Assembly (NCBI RefSeq): GCF_000023865.1
Contig: NC_013159.1
Span: 62,001-126,000 of the forward strand
From: Saccharomonospora viridis DSM 43017
GTDB taxonomy: Bacteria; Actinomycetota; Actinomycetes; Mycobacteriales; Pseudonocardiaceae
Direction of reading: 5' to 3'
Length of the DNA stretch: 64,000 bases
A program made the position numbers and the translations under genes. Shown one piece after another: positions 34,063-41,783 of this stretch (positions within the stretch are counted from its first letter, which is position 1; the number at the start of each line of letters is the position of its first letter). The notes beneath the pieces are model-generated. The model did not search any database and was not told the DNA's origin. It saw nothing but the letters and a program-made list of their open reading frames with translations.

Positions 34063-34268
34063 CCGGATTCACTCGGTGATCGGATTCTCGACGGCCGGGC
34101 AACCTTCCGACGGCCCCGTGCGTGACCTTCGCAACCGGTGAGGTTGACCGGCCGGGCACAAGGCAGCATGAGGGAGGGACTACGGTGACCGCGTTCGTAC
34201 CCACCGTATGCACAGCCCCCCACGACGACGCCTGGGCGGGCGCCACCGGCCACAGGAAGGAAGCGGTC

Positions 34269-34778
34269 GTGCCTGGCGACCTCACGGACTTCGCCGAGTT
34301 CGTGCAGAGCAGCCTGCCCGGATTGCTGCGGTACGGGCATGCTTTGACGGGCAACCCGCACGACGCCGCGGACCTCGTGCAGTCGGTGCTGGAGAAGGTC
34401 GGATCGCGCTGGGCCTCGATCCAACGCAAGACGGCCGATCCACTCCCGTACGTGCGCCGTTCGATGGCCAACGCGCACATCAGCCGGTGGCGTCGGTTTC
34501 GGCGGGAGAACCTGGTCGCCGACATCCCCGAGCCCGGCTCCGTGGAACCCACCGATCCTTTCGAGCACGAACCGCTGTGGCAGGCGCTACGCGAACTGCC
34601 TCCGAAACAGCGGGCCGTCATCGTGCTCCGGTATTACGAGGGGCTGAGTGAGGCGGAGATCGCCGCTTCGTTGGGCATCAGCCCCGGGACCGTCAAAAGC
34701 CAGGCCAGTAAGGCACTCACCTCACTGCGAGGCAAGCTACGCCGCGATGCGAGCAGCGAAGGGAGGGAGACGGTATGA
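34269..34778 (+). CDS. SigE-family ECF RNA polymerase sigma factor
   Basis: Sigma factor of about 169 residues. Region 2 includes FAEFVQSSLPGLLRYGHALTGNPHDAADLVQ and region 4 includes LRELPPKQRAVIVLRYYEGLSEAEIAASLGIS, the hallmarks of the actinobacterial SigE-type (ECF41-independent) group. Two in-frame GTG starts each have a good ribosome site: 34269 (GGAAGGAAG upstream) and 34185 (GGGAGGG, 6 nt upstream), which would add 28 residues. The shorter matches the usual family length. It overlaps the membrane partner by ATGA, the usual sigma/anti-sigma arrangement. Confidence 0.88.
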   Translation: MPGDLTDFAEFVQSSLPGLLRYGHALTGNPHDAADLVQSVLEKVGSRWASIQRKTADPLPYVRRSMANAHISRWRRFRRENLVADIPEPGSVEPTDPFEHEPLWQALRELPPKQRAVIVLRYYEGLSEAEIAASLGISPGTVKSQASKALTSLRGKLRRDASSEGRETV

Positions 34779-35611
34779 GCGCCTCCGGCCGTGACGTGGA
34801 CGACGACGAGCTCGACGCCCGGCTGCGGGCGTTGTTCGCCGATCCTCGGCTGGACGTGGCCTCTCTTCCCCGCACGGAGGAGATCGTCGCGGGGGCGCGG
34901 CGGCTTCGCCGACGTCGGGCCATGCTCACCGGTGGTGGCGGTGCGCTCGTCGCGGTGGCGGTCGCGATGGTGGGTCTCATGGTGTTGGGCCCCCGTCTCA
35001 CCGGTGGTGGTGACGGCGAGCCCGTCGCCGTCTCGCCCGCCGAACAGGAGGCGGAGTCGGAGGCGATGCTCACCGCGCCTCCGCGGAGCCTCCACACGAA
35101 TCCACAGAGCCTGCCCGAGCTGCCGGACCCTAAGGTGACCGACCCGAACTCGACCATGTCGTCGCTCGAGACGTCCCCGGAGGCCTCCACACCTCCGGAA
35201 TCGGGGTCCGTGACGATGACCCAGGCCGTGCTCGATGCCACCGGCTACAAGAGGTTGGAGCTGGGCATGCCGTTCCAGGAGGCCGTGAAGACGGAGCTGC
35301 TCATGGTCGCGGACGGTCCTCCGCCGCCGGAGAAGTGCGTCGACTACCCGCTCGTGGAAGGCGACGCGGTGGTGAAGAACGTGACCGTCTCCGCGGAGCA
35401 CGGGGTGGTGGCGTTCACGGCCGTGAACGCGGTGACCCCCGACGGAGTCGGTGTCGGAAGCCCGGTCGCTGACGTGGAGGAGCGGTACCCCTCGGGGGAG
35501 GGCGATGAAAGGGCTTTCAACGTCGACGTGGGCACGGGTAGATACGAGTTCACCATCTCCAACGGGACGGTCAGTGAACTCCGGCTGGTGGCGCACACGT
35601 ACGACTGCTGA
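34775..35611 (+). CDS. Membrane protein coupled to SigE-type sigma factor (candidate anti-sigma factor or sensor)
   Basis: Protein of 278 residues, ATGA-coupled to the sigma factor. A cytoplasmic head of about 50 residues is followed by one membrane helix at about 55-74 and a ~200-residue outside part. The head has LDARLRALFADPRLDVASLPRTEEIVAGARRL but no HxxxCxxC zinc motif. The outside part ends in a domain with GYKRLELGMPFQEA and paired cysteines near the end and at about 188. The topology fits an anti-sigma factor that senses the envelope, but binding to the sigma factor is inference from coupling. Confidence 0.72.
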   Translation: MSASGRDVDDDELDARLRALFADPRLDVASLPRTEEIVAGARRLRRRRAMLTGGGGALVAVAVAMVGLMVLGPRLTGGGDGEPVAVSPAEQEAESEAMLTAPPRSLHTNPQSLPELPDPKVTDPNSTMSSLETSPEASTPPESGSVTMTQAVLDATGYKRLELGMPFQEAVKTELLMVADGPPPPEKCVDYPLVEGDAVVKNVTVSAEHGVVAFTAVNAVTPDGVGVGSPVADVEERYPSGEGDERAFNVDVGTGRYEFTISNGTVSELRLVAHTYDC

Positions 35612-35616
35612 ACAAG

Positions 35617-35661
35617 CCGGATGCCGCAAGCGGAGGACTCACTTTCCCCTGCGGCATCCGG
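35617..35661. terminator. 12-bp inverted repeat between convergent genes
   Basis: CCGGATGCCGCA at 35617-35628 pairs with TGCGGCATCCGG at 35650-35661 across a 21-nt loop. It begins 6 bp after the stop of the SigE-partner gene and lies 53 bp from the ferritin stop. Confidence 0.65.
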
Positions 35662-35713
35662 AAACGAGCGAAAAGACGCGAGGACTCCCCGCGCCGGTGA
35701 CGCGCGTCGATTT

Positions 35714-36262
35714 TCACAGCTTGCCACCCGCCACCGGTGGCATGGTCGAGTCGTCCTCCTCTCCCGCCGATTCGCGGTAGAGGAATTGTTCGACCTCGAA
35801 CACGTTGCCCTGGGCCATGTCCACCACGTTGAGCAGTCGTTTCATCGAGGAGATCTCCTCCACCTGTTCGGCGAGGAACCATTGGACGAACTGTTCGCCG
35901 GTGTAGTCGTCCTCCTCGCGGGCGGCCTTCGCGAGTTGTCTGAAGTCGGCCTCGACCTCCTTCTCCTGTTCGAGCGCCAGGGCCACCGGCTCCCGTACCT
36001 CGGTGAAGTCGTTGCGCACCGGGGGCACGTCGGGGATCTCGACGGGGTGGTCGGTGTCCAGCAGGTATTGGACCAGGGCCATGGCGTGGTTACGTTCCTC
36101 CAACGACTGCCGGTAGAAGTACTTGGCGAGCTGTGGCAGGTCCTTACCGTCGAACCACACCGCCAGCGCGACGTACTGCTGAGAGGCGTGGAACTCTTTT
36201 CGGATCTGAGCCTGAAGTAATTCGTAGAACTTCGACAGTGGTTTCTTCTCGGGGTCGGACAT
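35714..36262 (-). CDS. Non-heme ferritin (BfrB-like iron storage protein)
   Basis: Ferritin of 182 residues, close in length to mycobacterial BfrB/ferritin. Ferroxidase-centre residues are visible: Glu23 in RKEFHASQQY, Glu56 and His59 in SLEERNHAM, and further Glu/Gln residues in EQEKEVEADF and WFLAEQVEEISS. It forms 24-mers that oxidise and store iron. The ATG has TATGGT 6 nt upstream and GAAGG directly before it. A DtxR/IdeR-like box lies 77-95 bp upstream and another half-site farther on, at positions that fit activation by iron-loaded IdeR as described for bfrB in M. tuberculosis. Confidence 0.93.
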   Translation of the reverse strand: MSDPEKKPLSKFYELLQAQIRKEFHASQQYVALAVWFDGKDLPQLAKYFYRQSLEERNHAMALVQYLLDTDHPVEIPDVPPVRNDFTEVREPVALALEQEKEVEADFRQLAKAAREEDDYTGEQFVQWFLAEQVEEISSMKRLLNVVDMAQGNVFEVEQFLYRESAGEEDDSTMPPVAGGKL

Positions 36263-36268
36263 ACCTTC

Positions 36269-36274
36269 ACCATA
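36269..36274 (-). promoter_or_regulatory. Candidate -10 element TATGGT of the ferritin gene
   Basis: On the minus strand TATGGT is 6 nt before the ferritin ATG at 36262. The short interval also contains GAAGG, which is too close to the start to be a normal ribosome site. Confidence 0.42.
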
Positions 36275-36338
36275 CGTGTGGAATCATGTATTGATCCACT
36301 CGAATATGGTGATCTGAGGCTCATTCCAATACAATTCC

Positions 36339-36357
36339 TTAGATAAGGTTTCGCTAA
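36339..36357. promoter_or_regulatory. DtxR/IdeR-like operator upstream of ferritin
   Basis: TTAGATAAGGTTTCGCTAA is 19 bp with TTAG...CTAA ends, the layout of IdeR/DtxR boxes (TTAGGTTAGGCTAACCTAA). On the minus strand 12 of 19 positions match. It is centred about 86 bp before the ferritin start, in an AT-rich stretch. Confidence 0.5.
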
Positions 36358-36383
36358 TTTAATGAAGCCTTGGTTAATTGAGA

Positions 36384-36397
36384 GAAGGCTTGCCTAA
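36384..36397. promoter_or_regulatory. Metal-regulator-like half-site GAAGGCTTGCCTAA
   Basis: Read on the minus strand this is TTAGGCAAGCCTTC, containing the IdeR-type TTAGGCAAG half. It overlaps the arcA stop codon and is 122-135 bp upstream of the ferritin start. A 13/14 copy occurs at 44019-44032 before the GDT1-type gene. Confidence 0.4.
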
Positions 36398-37650
36398 CCC
36401 TCGGTCGGACTCACGGTTTCCCGGATGATCGGGCAGGACATGCACCTCGGCCCACCACGACCCGAGCCGACTTCCGAACCCGCGATTCGGATCACCTCGA
36501 TGCCGGCGTCCTCCAGTCGGGCGTTGGTCTCGGTATTGCGTTCGTAGGCGATGACGACACCGGGGGCGAGCGCCAGTGTGTTGTTCCCGTCGTCCCACTG
36601 TTCCCGCTCGGCCGTCACCGGATCGAGGCCCGTGTCGATGACACGCAGCCTGTCGATACCCATGGCCGCGGCCGCCGCGTCGAGGAACGGTGCGGGGCCG
36701 TCCACCCGCACGCCCTTCTCGTCGTCCGGTGTGAGCGTGTAGGCGATGAGGGAGTCCCTCGCCAGGGGGTACATCACCACGGCGTCGGGGCCGACCATCG
36801 TGCACACCGTGTCCAAGTGCATGGTCGCGCGGTCCTGGGCGATCGGTACCGCGAGCACGGTGTGGACCAGATCGTCGGCGAACACCGAACGCGCCAGTGA
36901 TTCGGCTCCGGCGGGGGTGGTGCGTTCGCCCACGCCGACCGCCAGCACACCGGGGGCGAGCAACAGTACGTCGCCGCCTTCCACCGGGGCGGAGTGCGCA
37001 CCGTACGCGCGGACGGCCCCCTGAAACCGCGGGTGATAGGCGTACACCAGGTCGACCAGCGCGGTCTCCCGACGACGGGCGGGCATGGCCAACGACGAGA
37101 TGGCCACCCTGTCCCTGATCCACACCGAGGAATCGCGCGTGAACAGCAGGTTGGGCAGCGGATCGACGGCGAAGTCGTGCGGATGATGCATGCGGCGCAC
37201 CAGTGAGCCGCCCTCCGAGGCTGGCAGCTCCTCGAACGTCATGCCGGCCATCAGTACGTCGCTCAACGTGGCGGGATCCACGCTCGACAGGTGTGACCGC
37301 AGCACGTCGGCCAGGTCGTTGCCCAGGCGCCTGCTGTCCACCGCCGTGTGCACACCCGCCGCGTGCGCACGCGGGTCCTCCAGCGTCGCCCGCAGCGTGT
37401 CGGCAAGCAGCAGCACCTCCACGCCTCGCTGCCGCAGTACCTCGGCGAAGGCGTCGTGCTCCTCCTGGGCCCGGTCGGGCCATGGAATGGAATCGAACAG
37501 CAACTGGTCGTTGTTGCGTGGGGTGAGTCGGCGGAGTTCGTTTCCGGGGCGGTGCAGCAGCACGGTCCGCAGCGGGCCGACCTCATTGTCCACGTGCGGG
37601 ATGAGTCGTTCGGAGAAACGGCTGGAACTGGTGGAAGTGGATTCGGTCAC
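36394..37650 (-). CDS. arcA: Arginine deiminase
   Basis: Cytoplasmic enzyme of 418 residues converting L-arginine to citrulline and ammonia. The family pattern is clear: [16 protein letters not shown] at the start, [14 protein letters not shown] with the Asp of the guanidinium pocket, [10 protein letters not shown] with its His/Asp, and catalytic Cys403 in GPRCMSCPI near the end. No ornithine carbamoyltransferase or carbamate kinase gene is adjacent, so it is not a full ADI operon here; roles in acid resistance or nitrogen supply are possible. The GTG start has TACTCT 7 nt upstream and no ribosome site. The gene is upstream of, and in the same direction as, ferritin. Confidence 0.93.
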   Translation of the reverse strand: MTESTSTSSSRFSERLIPHVDNEVGPLRTVLLHRPGNELRRLTPRNNDQLLFDSIPWPDRAQEEHDAFAEVLRQRGVEVLLLADTLRATLEDPRAHAAGVHTAVDSRRLGNDLADVLRSHLSSVDPATLSDVLMAGMTFEELPASEGGSLVRRMHHPHDFAVDPLPNLLFTRDSSVWIRDRVAISSLAMPARRRETALVDLVYAYHPRFQGAVRAYGAHSAPVEGGDVLLLAPGVLAVGVGERTTPAGAESLARSVFADDLVHTVLAVPIAQDRATMHLDTVCTMVGPDAVVMYPLARDSLIAYTLTPDDEKGVRVDGPAPFLDAAAAAMGIDRLRVIDTGLDPVTAEREQWDDGNNTLALAPGVVIAYERNTETNARLEDAGIEVIRIAGSEVGSGRGGPRCMSCPIIRETVSPTEG

Positions 37651-37657
37651 GCAGGCG

Positions 37658-37663
37658 AGAGTA
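37658..37663 (-). promoter_or_regulatory. Candidate -10 element TACTCT, leaderless arcA
   Basis: On the minus strand TACTCT is 7 nt before the arcA GTG at 37650, with no Shine-Dalgarno sequence in between. Confidence 0.48.
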
Positions 37664-37793
37664 ATGACGGAACCGGTTCCGCGCTGGAAGTGAAATGACG
37701 CGGCGCGGCGATGTATTGGCTTCGCTCACCGGAGCACATCCACTGCAACGAAAAACGCGTTCGAGTGCGGTTCGTTGCATACGTGCACGAAGG

Positions 37794-38036
37794 TCATCGC
37801 CGATGGAGAGGGTGGAGCGGGACCGTCAGCGGTTTCCGGTACGTGTTCTCGGGTGCGTGGGTGTGACTCGCCTTCGGGGACTCGGTTCCGCGTTCGTCCT
37901 CCTCGGTGCTCGGTTCCGTGGTGAACACCCAGTTGTGGACGCCGCCCCCCATGATCTCGGCGTAGCGCTCGGCGGCGTCGCGGCTGGAGAACCGGATCCG
38001 CTGGTCGTTCAGGCGATTGATGATCGTGCAAGCCAT
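37794..38036 (-). CDS. Small hypothetical protein (80 aa)
   Basis: Protein of 80 residues with no recognised family. The N-terminal half (MACTIINRLNDQRIRFSSRDAAERYAEIMGG) looks folded, followed by HNWVFTTEP; the second half is charged and low in complexity. A strong ribosome site, GGAGGGG, lies just before ATG 38036, which is the main reason to accept it. It stands between arcA and the CPBP protease gene in the same direction with gaps of 143 and 75 bp. Confidence 0.6.
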   Translation of the reverse strand: MACTIINRLNDQRIRFSSRDAAERYAEIMGGGVHNWVFTTEPSTEEDERGTESPKASHTHAPENTYRKPLTVPLHPLHRR

Positions 38037-38111
38037 GGTCCCCTCCTGTAATCCCTGGTACTTGCTCGGCCGACCTCGTCATTAGAACAGGTGTTCGAAC
38101 AGCGGGTCAAG

Positions 38112-38924
38112 TCACGGCAGCCACGTGACGTGGTCGCGCAGTGCGGCGTAGCCGACGAAGGCGACGACGTCGAGCAGCAGGTGGGCCACGACCAACGGCC
38201 ACAGCCGGTTGGTGCGCTGCCAGACCCGTCCATAGACCAAGCCCATCACGGCGTTACCGATGAACGCACCGAGGCCTTGGTACAAGTGGTACGAACCACG
38301 GATCAGTGACGAGATGAGTAAAGAGGTGTTCTCGGGGAGTCCGAGTTGACGTAGTCGGGTGAGCAGATAACCGACCACGAGCACCTCTTCTGCGAAGGCG
38401 TTGCCGAACGCCGAGAGGACGAGCGCGATCGGGCGCCACCACGATTCATCCAATGTGGATGGTTGTACGGCGAGGTTGAAGCCGAGATGCCAGGCGGTGA
38501 AATAGAAGACGAGTCCGGGGACGCCGATTCCCGCCGCGAGCGCGATCGCCCACGCGGTGTCCCTGCCGGGGCGTCGGGTGTCGAGTCCGATTCGCGATAG
38601 TCGAACACCCGTGCGCCACAGCAGATACAGGCCCAGTGCGCCCCAACCGACCAGTTGCACCACTCCGAGTAGTTGCTTGAGCAGGTCGATGACGCTGAGC
38701 GCGGCCTGCGGCACGTTGACGGAGACACGCTGCTGGGCCAACGGCTCCGGTCGCAGCAGAGCGTCCAGTAAGGACAACGCACTGCGAGCGGCGGATAAAC
38801 CCAAAGTGATGGAGAAAACGAGTACGACTTCCACCACGAGTACTCGTCGCTGACCGGGGTCAGTCGTGCACTCCGGATAGTTCGGTCGCTGTGGAGTGAT
38901 CCAGTCTCGGACTCGAAGGGACAC
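38112..38924 (-). CDS. CPBP family intramembrane glutamic endopeptidase-like protein
   Basis: Membrane protein of 270 residues with about seven to eight helices, of the Rce1/CPBP (Abi) family. The first motif is Glu179-Glu180 in FAEEVLVVGYLLTRL, where the usual Arg of EExxxR is not in its normal place. The second motif is SSLIRGSYHLYQG with His213, and the third VVAHLLLDV with His249. Bacterial members may process prenylated or other membrane peptides; the target is unknown. The GTG start has TAACGT 6 nt upstream. It diverges from the BCCT transporter gene. Confidence 0.83.
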   Translation of the reverse strand: MSLRVRDWITPQRPNYPECTTDPGQRRVLVVEVVLVFSITLGLSAARSALSLLDALLRPEPLAQQRVSVNVPQAALSVIDLLKQLLGVVQLVGWGALGLYLLWRTGVRLSRIGLDTRRPGRDTAWAIALAAGIGVPGLVFYFTAWHLGFNLAVQPSTLDESWWRPIALVLSAFGNAFAEEVLVVGYLLTRLRQLGLPENTSLLISSLIRGSYHLYQGLGAFIGNAVMGLVYGRVWQRTNRLWPLVVAHLLLDVVAFVGYAALRDHVTWLP

Positions 38925-38930
38925 TGTGGC

Positions 38931-38936
38931 ACGTTA
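38931..38936 (-). promoter_or_regulatory. Candidate -10 element TAACGT, leaderless CPBP gene
   Basis: On the minus strand TAACGT is 6 nt before the GTG at 38924. An A/T-rich run (38937-38953) lies just upstream, in the divergent promoter region shared with the BCCT gene. Confidence 0.45.
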
Positions 38937-39073
38937 CATGAAAAAATGTTTTCGCTGGTAGTCGGCGCTATATCGGCCTCATCGAGAACCTGATTCGCGA
39001 CTTTCCTTCTTTTGCAAAGGGATAAGTACTAGGGTCTTACGGTCCAAAAAATCCGAAGAAGGAGGCAAGCCTC

Positions 39074-40795
39074 GTGACGGCAACGTCCGATACTGAGGCC
39101 GTGAAGCCGCCGTCTGCTGCTTCGCGCCGACCGTGGTATTCCACGATCGCGCCGCGGGTCTTCTTCCCCGCCGCGGTGATCATCCTGGTCTTCGTGGCGG
39201 CCGCCGTCATCGCCCCCGACGCGATGAGCAACGTGATCGGCACTATCCAGGAACAGGTCGTCAGCTCGTTCAGCTGGTACTACATGCTGATCGTCTCGGG
39301 CTTCGTGCTGTTCTCGTTGTGGATCGGCCTGAGCCATTACGGCGACATCAAATTGGGGCCCGACGAGGAGGAACCCGAGTTCGGCCTCAAGGTATGGTTC
39401 TCGATGCTGTTCGCGGCCGGTATGGGTATCGGTCTGGTCTTCTGGGGCGTGGCCGAGCCGCTGAACCACTACGCCGGTATCCCCAACCGCGCGACCGGGA
39501 TCACCCAGGACGAAAGCGGTGCGCAGGACGCGCTCGTGCAGACCTTCCTGCACTGGGGACTGCATCCGTGGGCCATCTACGTGGTCGTCGGTGTGGCCAT
39601 CGCCTACGCCGTGCACCGCAAGAAGCGTCCGGTATCCATCCGGTACGCACTGGAATCGTTGATCGGCAAGCGCGTAAACGGCTGGCTCGGCGACGCCATC
39701 GACATCGCCGCGGTCGTCGGCACGTTGTTCGGCGTGGCGACTTCGCTCGGTCTGGGGGTGCTGCAGATCGGTGCGGGGCTGGACTTCCTCGACATCGTGT
39801 CCGACCCGGGCAACCTCACCTACGTGGTGCTGATCGGCGTGATCTCGCTGCTGGCCATCATCTCGGTGGTCACCGGCGTGAAGCGGGGCATCAAGTGGCT
39901 GTCCAACATCAACATGGGCCTCGCCGGCTTGATGATGCTGATCGTGCTGGCCTTCGGTCCGACGTTGTTCATCTTCAAGGACCTGGTGCAGTCGATCGGC
40001 GCGTATCTGCAGAACCTCGTGGCGATGAGCTTCAACACCACCGCGTACGAGGGTGAGGACGGCAACGCCTGGCAGGGCTTCTGGACCGCCTTCTACTGGG
40101 GTTGGTGGATCTCGTGGGCGCCCTTCGTCGGCGTGTTCATCGCGCGGATCTCGCGCGGCCGCACGGTGCGCGAGTTCGTCGCCGGTGTGCTGCTGGTCCC
40201 CACGGCCGTGACCATGCTGTGGTTCACCGTGTTCGGCGGTACCGCGCTCTACCGCGAGTTGTTCGGTGAAGGCGGTCTGGTGGGCACGGACGCCGACGGC
40301 AACCCCACGGTGGACACCGAGGCGTCGTTGTTCGCTGTGCTGGAGGCCCTGCCCGGTGGGGCGGTGCTGTGCGTGGGCGCGGTCATCCTGATCGTGCTGT
40401 TCTTCGTGACCTCGTCCGACTCCGGCTCCCTCGTGGTGACCATGCTGTCCTCCGGCGGCGATCCGGAACCGCCGAAGTGGCACCGGGTGTTCTGGGGCGT
40501 GCTGGAAGGCGCCGTCGCCGTCGCGCTGCTGTTCGCCGGCGGATTGAGCGCGCTGCAGACGGTGGCGATCCTCATCGCCTTGCCGTTCAGTGTCGTGATG
40601 CTCGGCATGTGCGCGTCGATCATCCGGGACTTCAGAGCGGAACGTGCGGCGATGCTCCGGGCGCAACGCAAGCTGCAACGTGAGCAGCTCACGGAGCACG
40701 TCACGAACAGTCTGATCGACGAGGGGTTGGTGGACCCCAACGGCGCGAACGGGTCGGGGGACGTCGAGCGGGGCGGGGCGACCGTGTCGCCCTGA
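39074..40795 (+). CDS. BCCT family betaine/choline/carnitine transporter
   Basis: Sodium-coupled osmolyte transporter of 573 residues with 12 predicted helices. Family signatures are GMGIGLVFWGVAEP near 113-126 (Gly-rich Na+ site helix), the Trp-rich segment WTAFYWGWWISWAPFVGVFIARISRGRT near 336-363 (split here by residue limits only in description) and FFVTSSDSGSL. The 50-residue C-terminal tail is long, helical and charged, as in osmosensing BetP-like proteins. GTG 39074 has AGGAGG 7 nt upstream. It ends in a strong hairpin. This is the second osmolyte importer of the window. Confidence 0.93.
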   Translation: MTATSDTEAVKPPSAASRRPWYSTIAPRVFFPAAVIILVFVAAAVIAPDAMSNVIGTIQEQVVSSFSWYYMLIVSGFVLFSLWIGLSHYGDIKLGPDEEEPEFGLKVWFSMLFAAGMGIGLVFWGVAEPLNHYAGIPNRATGITQDESGAQDALVQTFLHWGLHPWAIYVVVGVAIAYAVHRKKRPVSIRYALESLIGKRVNGWLGDAIDIAAVVGTLFGVATSLGLGVLQIGAGLDFLDIVSDPGNLTYVVLIGVISLLAIISVVTGVKRGIKWLSNINMGLAGLMMLIVLAFGPTLFIFKDLVQSIGAYLQNLVAMSFNTTAYEGEDGNAWQGFWTAFYWGWWISWAPFVGVFIARISRGRTVREFVAGVLLVPTAVTMLWFTVFGGTALYRELFGEGGLVGTDADGNPTVDTEASLFAVLEALPGGAVLCVGAVILIVLFFVTSSDSGSLVVTMLSSGGDPEPPKWHRVFWGVLEGAVAVALLFAGGLSALQTVAILIALPFSVVMLGMCASIIRDFRAERAAMLRAQRKLQREQLTEHVTNSLIDEGLVDPNGANGSGDVERGGATVSP

Positions 40796-40814
40796 TCGAC
40801 GTTCATCGTGGCGT

Positions 40815-40850
40815 GTGTGCGGCGTCTTCCGTCCGGAAGACGCCGCACAC
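40815..40850. terminator. Perfect 16-bp hairpin between convergent genes
   Basis: GTGTGCGGCGTCTTCC at 40815-40830 pairs fully with 40835-40850 across a GTCC loop. It lies 19 bp after the BCCT stop and 6 bp from the stop of the opposing DUF2470 gene, so it can terminate both. Confidence 0.85.
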
Positions 40851-40856
40851 GTGTTC

Positions 40857-41654
40857 TCAGGACCGTTCGTCGAAGCGGTTCAGAAACGGGCAGCCGACGA
40901 GCTTGCGCAGTTCCACGGCCAGTTGGGGCGGGTTCTCCACCGGTCGGGAGAACGCCAGTCGGACGTCGTGGTCGTCGTCGGCGGTCTCGACCCGGAGTCG
41001 GATGCCGCAGCGGTCGACGCCGAGGGGGCGGATCCGGCCGCCGCACAGCTCTTCCGGCAGGTGCCGGGACAATTGTTCGACGACGTCGGTGTGCTTGTGC
41101 TCCAGGTGCTGCAACCAGCGGCCCTCGTACTCGCACAGTGGGTCGGCCACGGCCGCGTCGAAGGTGACCGGGCTGAGTGAGTGGGTGCCCTCGCTGTCGG
41201 AGAGGACCACCGAGGCGGGCGTGAAACGCAGCATGGACAGGCCGTGTCCGAGGTCGAGCAGCCGCGGGTCCGGTTCGGTGACGGAGTCCGCGATGGTCAG
41301 CGCCCTGGCGCGAGCGGTTCGGTCGTCGAGTCCTCGGAGCCAGCCGGTCAGCCACAGCAGGCCGCGGACGGGCTGCCGCAGGGGCACGGGTGCCTCGTCG
41401 ATGATCTCGAGGGTGACGGCCAGTTCGGCCGTGGCGTTCCCCTGCACGCCCGCGGCCAGGGGGTCGTCGGTGGGGAGGACGACGCTGAGGTCGTCGCCCG
41501 CGTGCAGGTGCCACAGTACGGGGGTGGTCCGGTCGGACTGGGTGCGGTGGCCGAGCGCGGGCAGCAGACTGGCGGGACCCCCGCGGACGGCGATGGACTT
41601 CGCTCGTTCCGCGGGGCGGGGGGTCGGGGGACGACGGGGGACGGGTTCGCTCAC
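40857..41654 (-). CDS. DUF2470 domain protein, HugZ-like, probably iron-regulated
   Basis: Protein of 265 residues with the split-barrel/DUF2470 pattern found with heme-utilisation (HugZ-like) proteins. It shows TPVLWHLHAGDDLSVVLPTDDPLA, AELAVTLEIIDEAPVPLR, GLLWLTGWL and, in the C-terminal part, LCEYEGRWLQHLEHKHTDVVEQLSRHLP, then RCGIRLRVE. DUF2470 often contributes a helix and His to heme binding. The GTG start has AGGAGG upstream. Directly upstream of that lies a 16/19 IdeR/DtxR box, so repression by iron is likely. Heme binding or degradation is inferred. Confidence 0.75.
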   Translation of the reverse strand: MSEPVPRRPPTPRPAERAKSIAVRGGPASLLPALGHRTQSDRTTPVLWHLHAGDDLSVVLPTDDPLAAGVQGNATAELAVTLEIIDEAPVPLRQPVRGLLWLTGWLRGLDDRTARARALTIADSVTEPDPRLLDLGHGLSMLRFTPASVVLSDSEGTHSLSPVTFDAAVADPLCEYEGRWLQHLEHKHTDVVEQLSRHLPEELCGGRIRPLGVDRCGIRLRVETADDDHDVRLAFSRPVENPPQLAVELRKLVGCPFLNRFDERS

Positions 41655-41667
41655 GACACACCTCCTG

Positions 41668-41686
41668 TTAGGTAAGGCTAACCTTC
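41668..41686. promoter_or_regulatory. Strong IdeR/DtxR iron box
   Basis: TTAGGTAAGGCTAACCTTC matches the actinobacterial iron box TTAGGTTAGGCTAACCTAA at 16 of 19 positions. It sits 14-32 bp before the start of the DUF2470 gene, next to its ribosome site, where bound IdeR would block transcription in iron-replete cells. Confidence 0.82.
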
Positions 41687-41748
41687 TAATTCGGGAGATG
41701 GGGTGTGGCGTACGGCACGTGGGAAACGCGTTCGGAAGCCGGGCACTT

Positions 41749-41776
41749 TTGTCCGAAATTCGTTCGCTACTAGCGT
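41749..41776 (+). promoter_or_regulatory. Candidate promoter TTGTCC-16-TAGCGT, leaderless gene
   Basis: TTGTCC at 41749-41754 and TAGCGT at 41771-41776 have a 16-bp spacer, and the hexamer ends 7 nt before GTG 41784. It serves the hypothetical gene that is coupled to an IclR-like regulator. Confidence 0.52.
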
Positions 41777-41783
41777 GGGGGAT

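Noticed and set aside
39029-40699. 556-residue open frame antisense to the BCCT transporter
   Set aside because: Composition (His, Arg, Asp, Gln) and lack of any motif mark it as a shadow of the BCCT gene.
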